Under the pieces are notes generated by a model that searched no databases, was not told where the DNA came from, and saw only the letters and a list, made by a program, of their open reading frames with translations. 38,082 bases of DNA from Candidatus Nanopelagicales bacterium (GTDB lineage: Bacteria > Actinomycetota > Actinomycetes > S36-B12 > CAIYMF01). Where the stretch lies: positions 1 to 38,082 of the forward strand of contig JADGOZ010000178.1 in NCBI GenBank assembly GCA_017882705.1, read 5' to 3'. Of the stretch, positions 34,817-38,082 are shown piece after piece (within the stretch, counting starts at the first letter, position 1; each line of letters opens with the position of its first letter). The position numbers were made by a program, and so were the translations under genes.

Positions 34817-35988
34817 GGCGTGTCCGAGAACGAGGGCATGGTCGGCGGGGGAGTCCGGTACGTCGGCGGCGTCGCGGACATCCGCAGCGGGTTCGCGACC
34901 TGCGGAACGTCGCTGCCCGGCACGGCGACGACGGGCTCGAGCCCCAGTGACGCGGCGAGGTCGAAAGCACCTGCGACGCCGTTGATCGGGCCGCACGGGA
35001 CACCGGCGGCCGTGAGCGCGGCGTGCCACGGGGTGGCGCCGTCCGTGGCCAGGGCGGACTCGAGCAGCGCGCGCAGCTCGTCGCGGTTCGCGACGCGCGC
35101 GGGGTTCGTGGCGAACCGCTCGTCGGAGCCGAGCGACGCGATCCCGAGGACGCGGCACAGCGAGCGGAACTGCCCGTCGTTGCCGACCGCGAGGACGAGT
35201 GGGCGGTCGCCGGTCGCGTAGACGCCGTACGGCGTGATGGACGGGTGGTCGTTCCCCAGGATCCCGGGCACGACACCGCCGGCGACGTACGACGACGCCT
35301 GGTTCACGAGCGCGGACAGCAGCGACGACAGCAGGTTCACCTCGACGTGCTGGCCCTCGCCGGTCCGGTCGCGGTGGCGGAGCGCGGCGAGGATGCCGTA
35401 GACCGCGTGCAGGCCGGTCACGACGTCGACGAGCGCGACGCCGACCTTCGTCGGATGACCGGCCTCGGGGCCGGTCACGGACATGAGGCCACCCATGGCC
35501 TGGACGAGCAGGTCGTAGCCAGGCAGGCTCGCGCCATCGCCGGACCCGAAGCCGCTGATCGAGCAGAGGACCAGCCCAGGGTTCTCGGCCGAGAGAGCGG
35601 CGTATCCGAGCCCCATCCGCTCGAGGCCACCGGGCTTGAAGTTCTCCACGACGACATCGGCACGCAGCGCGAGATCCCGTGCCTCTGAACGTCCCCCGGG
35701 CGCGGCGAGGTCGATCCAGCGGGTGGTCTTGTTGCGGTTCACGCCGGTGAAGTACGTCGCCTGGCCGTCCGCGGCATAGGGCGGGCCCCAGTGTCGCGTG
35801 TCGTCGCCCGCGCCCGGACGCTCCACCTTCACGACCTCCGCGCCGAGGTCGGCGAGGAGCATCGTGGCGTAGGGCCCGGCCAGGACGCGGGAGAAGTCCG
35901 CGACGACGACGCCGTCGAGCGCGCCTGCGCCTAGGGCGCCGGGGCTGCGGGGCTCGCTCCGCTCGCTCCTCGCATCCGGCGCGGTCAT
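34813..35988 (-). CDS. Class III (CaiB/BaiF) acyl-CoA transferase
   Basis: A 391-residue family III CoA-transferase, which moves CoA between carboxylic acids through an aspartyl intermediate. The core opens LDGVVVADFSRVLAGPYATM near residue 24 and continues LLADLGAEVVKVERPGAGDD and FTGVNRNKTT. The catalytic Asp is Asp188 in VGVALVDVVTGLHAVYG. The first 20 or so residues are Ser/Arg/Pro-rich and unconserved. The ATG overlaps the upstream dehydrogenase stop (ATGA). Paired with a glutaryl-CoA-dehydrogenase-like gene, a succinyl-CoA:glutarate CoA-transferase (SUGCT-like) role is the best guess, with other dicarboxylates possible. Confidence 0.88.
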   Translation of the reverse strand: MTAPDARSERSEPRSPGALGAGALDGVVVADFSRVLAGPYATMLLADLGAEVVKVERPGAGDDTRHWGPPYAADGQATYFTGVNRNKTTRWIDLAAPGGRSEARDLALRADVVVENFKPGGLERMGLGYAALSAENPGLVLCSISGFGSGDGASLPGYDLLVQAMGGLMSVTGPEAGHPTKVGVALVDVVTGLHAVYGILAALRHRDRTGEGQHVEVNLLSSLLSALVNQASSYVAGGVVPGILGNDHPSITPYGVYATGDRPLVLAVGNDGQFRSLCRVLGIASLGSDERFATNPARVANRDELRALLESALATDGATPWHAALTAAGVPCGPINGVAGAFDLAASLGLEPVVAVPGSDVPQVANPLRMSATPPTYRTPPPTMPSFSDTP

Positions 35989-37163
35989 CCGCGGTAGGCG
36001 GCGAGACCGGTGAGCGCCTCGCCGACGACGAGGGTGTGCATCTCGTTGGTGCCCTCGTAGGTGAAGACCGACTCGAGGTTGTTCATGTGCCGGATCACCG
36101 GGTACTCGAGCGTGATGCCGTTGGCGCCGAGGATCGAGCGGCATTCGCGCGCGATCGCGAGGGACTCGCGCGCGTTGTTGAGCTTGCCGACGCTGATCTG
36201 CTCGGGGCGGATCGTGTGCGCGTCCTTGAGGCGACCGAGGTGCAGGGCGAGCAGGTATCCCTTGTCGAGCTCGAGGGCCATGTCGGCGAGCTTCTTCTGG
36301 GTGAGCTGGAAGCCGGCGATCGGGCGGTCGAACTGCTCGCGGTCGATGGAGTAGGAGATCGCGGTCTCGAGGCAGTCGCGGGCCGCACCCAGGGTGCCGA
36401 AGACGATGCCGAAGCGCGCCTCGTTCAAGCAGGAGAGCGGGCCGCGCAGTCCCTTCACGTTCGGCAGCATCGCGTCGGCGGGCAGACGCACACCCTCGAG
36501 GATCAGCTCGGCGGTCACGGACGCACGCAACGAGAGCTTCTTGTGGATCTCGCGCGCGGAGAATCCTGGCGTGCTCGTCGGTACGACGAAGCCGCGGACG
36601 CCGTCGTCCGTGCGGGCCCAGACCACGGCGACGTCGGCGACGGTTCCGTTGGTGATCCACATCTTCGTGCCGTCGAGCACCCAGTCGTCGCCGTCTCGCT
36701 TGGCCGACGTACGCATGCCGCTCGGGTTGGAGCCGAAGTCGGGCTCGGTGAGGCCGAAGCACCCGATCGCCTCGCCGCTTGCCATCCGGGGGAGCCACTC
36801 CTGCTTCTGCTCCTCCGAGCCGAACGCGTGGATGGCGTACATCGCGAGCGACCCCTGCACGCTCACGAGGGAGCGGATGCCGCTGTCGCCCGCCTCGAGC
36901 TCGAGACAGGCCAGCCCGTACGCCGTGGCGCTCGTGCCCGCGCAGGCGTACCCCTTGAGGTGCATGCCCAGCAGCCCGAGCCCGCCCATCTCGAGCGCGA
37001 GCTCGCGCGCGGGGATCTGGCCCGACTCGAACCAGTCGCCCACCTCGGGCTTGATCCGCTTGTTCACGTAGTCGCGGACGACGTCGCGGATCGCCGTCTC
37101 CTCGTCGCTGATCAGCGTGTCGAGGTCGAGGAGGGCGAACGGGTGCTGCGGGCTGCCGGCCAT
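35985..37163 (-). CDS. gcdH: Acyl-CoA dehydrogenase, glutaryl-CoA dehydrogenase type
   Basis: A 392-residue FAD-dependent acyl-CoA dehydrogenase. Several segments follow human GCDH closely: GDSGIRSLVSVQGSL (with Arg97 matching the substrate-binding Arg of GCDH), GCFGLTEPDFGSNPSGM, TKMWITNGTVADVAVVWAR, KLSLRASVTAELI and TYEGTNEMHTL with catalytic Glu370. GCDH oxidises and decarboxylates glutaryl-CoA to crotonyl-CoA in lysine and glutarate breakdown. The start is ATG with AGGAG six bases upstream. First gene of the operon with the CoA-transferase and GntR regulator; coupling is by 4-base overlaps throughout. Confidence 0.9.
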   Translation of the reverse strand: MAGSPQHPFALLDLDTLISDEETAIRDVVRDYVNKRIKPEVGDWFESGQIPARELALEMGGLGLLGMHLKGYACAGTSATAYGLACLELEAGDSGIRSLVSVQGSLAMYAIHAFGSEEQKQEWLPRMASGEAIGCFGLTEPDFGSNPSGMRTSAKRDGDDWVLDGTKMWITNGTVADVAVVWARTDDGVRGFVVPTSTPGFSAREIHKKLSLRASVTAELILEGVRLPADAMLPNVKGLRGPLSCLNEARFGIVFGTLGAARDCLETAISYSIDREQFDRPIAGFQLTQKKLADMALELDKGYLLALHLGRLKDAHTIRPEQISVGKLNNARESLAIARECRSILGANGITLEYPVIRHMNNLESVFTYEGTNEMHTLVVGEALTGLAAYRG

Positions 37164-37193
37164 GAGATCTCCTGTGCGTGAGGACGTGGGGAG

Positions 37194-37222
37194 AGGTTAG
37201 CAGATTGGATCCAATATTCAAA
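37194..37222 (-). promoter_or_regulatory. Promoter of the gcdH operon
   Basis: On the minus strand, -35 TTTGAA (37222-37217), a 17-nt spacer and -10 TAACCT (37199-37194) lead to a start near 37187 and an AGGAG before the ATG. The AT-rich stretch stands out in its surroundings. Confidence 0.65.
37204..37215. promoter_or_regulatory. Palindromic operator ATTGGATCCAAT (GntR-FCD type)
   Basis: A perfect 12-bp palindrome lying wholly within the -35/-10 spacer of the gcdH promoter. The TTGGATCCAA core is of the kind bound by FCD-type GntR repressors. A dimer bound here would block polymerase. The regulator encoded as third gene of the operon is the likely ligand. Confidence 0.65.
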
Positions 37223-37258
37223 TGATCGATCTCGTGCCCAGCGTCGCTGCCGTGCATG

Positions 37259-37298
37259 CCGGTGGGGCGGGAGGGCGGCTGCCCTCCCGCCCCACCGG
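37259..37298 (-). terminator. Perfect 18-bp terminator stem after the collagen-like gene
   Basis: Bases 37259-37276 pair without mismatch with 37281-37298 around a GGCT/AGCC loop. It lies 20 bases after the collagen-like stop and about 37 bases from the gcdH promoter, insulating the two units. No T-run is present in either direction. Confidence 0.8.
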
Positions 37299-37317
37299 GC
37301 GGTCCTTGCTGGGTCGT

Positions 37318-38082
37318 TCAGCTACCGACGCAGATGTAGGAGAACGTCGGGGTTCCGTTCTGCGAGCTCACGGTGAAGCTGCTGCCGCTGGTGATGTTGA
37401 CGTACAGCCGGCTCGCCGTGCTGAAGGTGTTCTGCGCCACGCAGTAGTACGTGTTGTTGGCGAACACCGCCGAGCCGGTGAGGGTGACAGCCACGCCGGT
37501 CGTGCTGGCCGTGCCCGTCCCGGTCACCATGTGCTGAGTCGCGCGCGGGGTGCCGTTGCTCGAGTACACGAGGCCCGCACCGCCGGCGGGACCCGCGGGA
37601 CCCTGGGCTCCAGCCGCACCTGCGGGACCCTGCGGCCCGGCTGCGCCGGTGTCGCCCTTGGGGCCCTGGGCTCCGGTGGCGCCGGTGGCTCCGGTCGCAC
37701 CCGCGGGACCCTGGGGTCCGGCTGCGCCGGTGTCCCCCTTCGCGCCCGGAGCACCGGGCGCGCCCGTGTCGCCCTTGGCGCCCGTCGCGCCGTCAGCACC
37801 CGTGTCGCCCTTGGCGCCCGTCGCGCCGTCAGCACCTGCCGGACCCTGGGGTCCGGCCGCGCCGGTGTCGCCCTGCGCGCCCGGCGCGCCGACTGCCCCA
37901 GCGGGACCCTGCGGGCCGACAGCCCCGTCCGCGCCTGCGGGACCCTGGGGTCCGGCTGCGCCGGTGTCGCCCTGGGCGCCCGTCGCCCCGACTGCCCCTG
38001 CGGGACCCTGCGGGCCGACAGCTCCGTCTGCGCCCGCGGGGCCCTGGGGGCCGGCCGCTCCGGCCGGGCCGGCCGGTCCTGC
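37318..38082 (-). CDS. Collagen-like repeat protein (5' end outside window)
   Basis: Partial gene read from the right window edge on the minus strand; the start lies beyond base 38082. The frame is open throughout: 254 residues remain. About 55 uninterrupted Gly-X-Y triplets (units such as [17 protein letters not shown] and [16 protein letters not shown]) end at [13 protein letters not shown] compact C-terminal domain of about 85 residues follows ([17 protein letters not shown] ... [12 protein letters not shown] ... [19 protein letters not shown]), beta-rich with two cysteines. Such domains may nucleate trimerisation, as in the C-terminal domain of Bacillus BclA. Bacterial collagens usually sit on the cell surface; signal sequence and anchor cannot be seen here. 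Confidence 0.9.
   Translation of the reverse strand, partial: AGPAGPAGAAGPQGPAGADGAVGPQGPAGAVGATGAQGDTGAAGPQGPAGADGAVGPQGPAGAVGAPGAQGDTGAAGPQGPAGADGATGAKGDTGADGATGAKGDTGAPGAPGAKGDTGAAGPQGPAGATGATGATGAQGPKGDTGAAGPQGPAGAAGAQGPAGPAGGAGLVYSSNGTPRATQHMVTGTGTASTTGVAVTLTGSAVFANNTYYCVAQNTFSTASRLYVNITSGSSFTVSSQNGTPTFSYICVGS
37583..38082 (-). repeat. Tandem Gly-X-Y coding repeat
   Basis: Nine-base collagen triplet repeats, further organised in longer near-identical blocks of about 63-108 bases. Examples are the [16 protein letters not shown] unit, seen at about 38016-37969 and again at about 37938-37885, and the [11 protein letters not shown] unit. Such arrays often vary in length between strains by slippage or recombination. 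The repeat runs off the window. Confidence 0.85.

Noticed and set aside
37583-38082. CRISPR-like or satellite array at the right edge
   Set aside because: The periodicity is 9 bases and follows Gly-X-Y codons in one open frame, so it is a collagen-type coding repeat with no spacers.

Overview
The window is high-GC DNA, close to 70 percent G+C, with strong G/C preference at third codon positions and many GTG starts. Several features point to an actinomycete. The gene order whiG-type sigma factor, M23 peptidase, rpsB, tsf, pyrH, frr, cdsA, rlmN is actinobacterial. So are the rnhB-DUF2469-yraN-yifB-dprA-xerC block, the alanine/glutamate-rich tails on S16 and S2, and the amt-glnK-glnD cluster. 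I would guess Nocardioidaceae or relatives, but this is inference: the window holds no rRNA or tRNA.

Layout. (1) 1-4600: nitrogen sensing. It holds an ammonium transporter cut by the window edge, two tandem PII proteins separated by a very strong hairpin, and the PII-modifying enzyme GlnD. (2) 4781-9289: protein targeting and translation, with ffh, rpsP, a KH protein, rimM, trmD and rplS. (3) 9383-18251: two overlapping signal peptidases, two Nudix hydrolases, rnhB, DUF2469, yraN, yifB/comM, dprA, xerC and a WhiG/FliA-type sigma factor, mostly with 1-26 base overlaps or short gaps. (4) 18300-24569: a convergent M23-like gene, then rpsB-tsf-pyrH-frr-cdsA-rlmN. (5) 24696-32128: an accessory block with a large LuxR-type (LAL) ATPase regulator, a lipoprotein and a 1150-residue secreted protein carrying a papain-like Cys/His/Asp-Asn signature, all on the minus strand, plus a small divergent plus-strand gene. 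(6) 32254-37222: acyl-CoA metabolism. It holds a propionyl-CoA-synthetase-like ligase and a convergent operon, glutaryl-CoA-dehydrogenase-like / class III CoA-transferase / GntR-FCD regulator, with a palindromic operator inside its promoter. (7) 37318 to the end: the 3' part of a collagen-like protein gene with a perfect 18-bp terminator stem.

The most interesting signals are three. First, a 23-bp element (19 of 23 identical) occurs in two places in region 5: the luxR/small-gene divergent promoter and the lipoprotein-peptidase promoter. It suggests a self-contained regulator/secreted-peptidase unit. Second, one promoter architecture (GCACG, exactly 26 nt, then a -10 hexamer) lies ahead of rpsP, rplS and rpsB. 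Third, the PII genes are duplicated in tandem. Functions are assigned from motifs read by eye; no database search was run.
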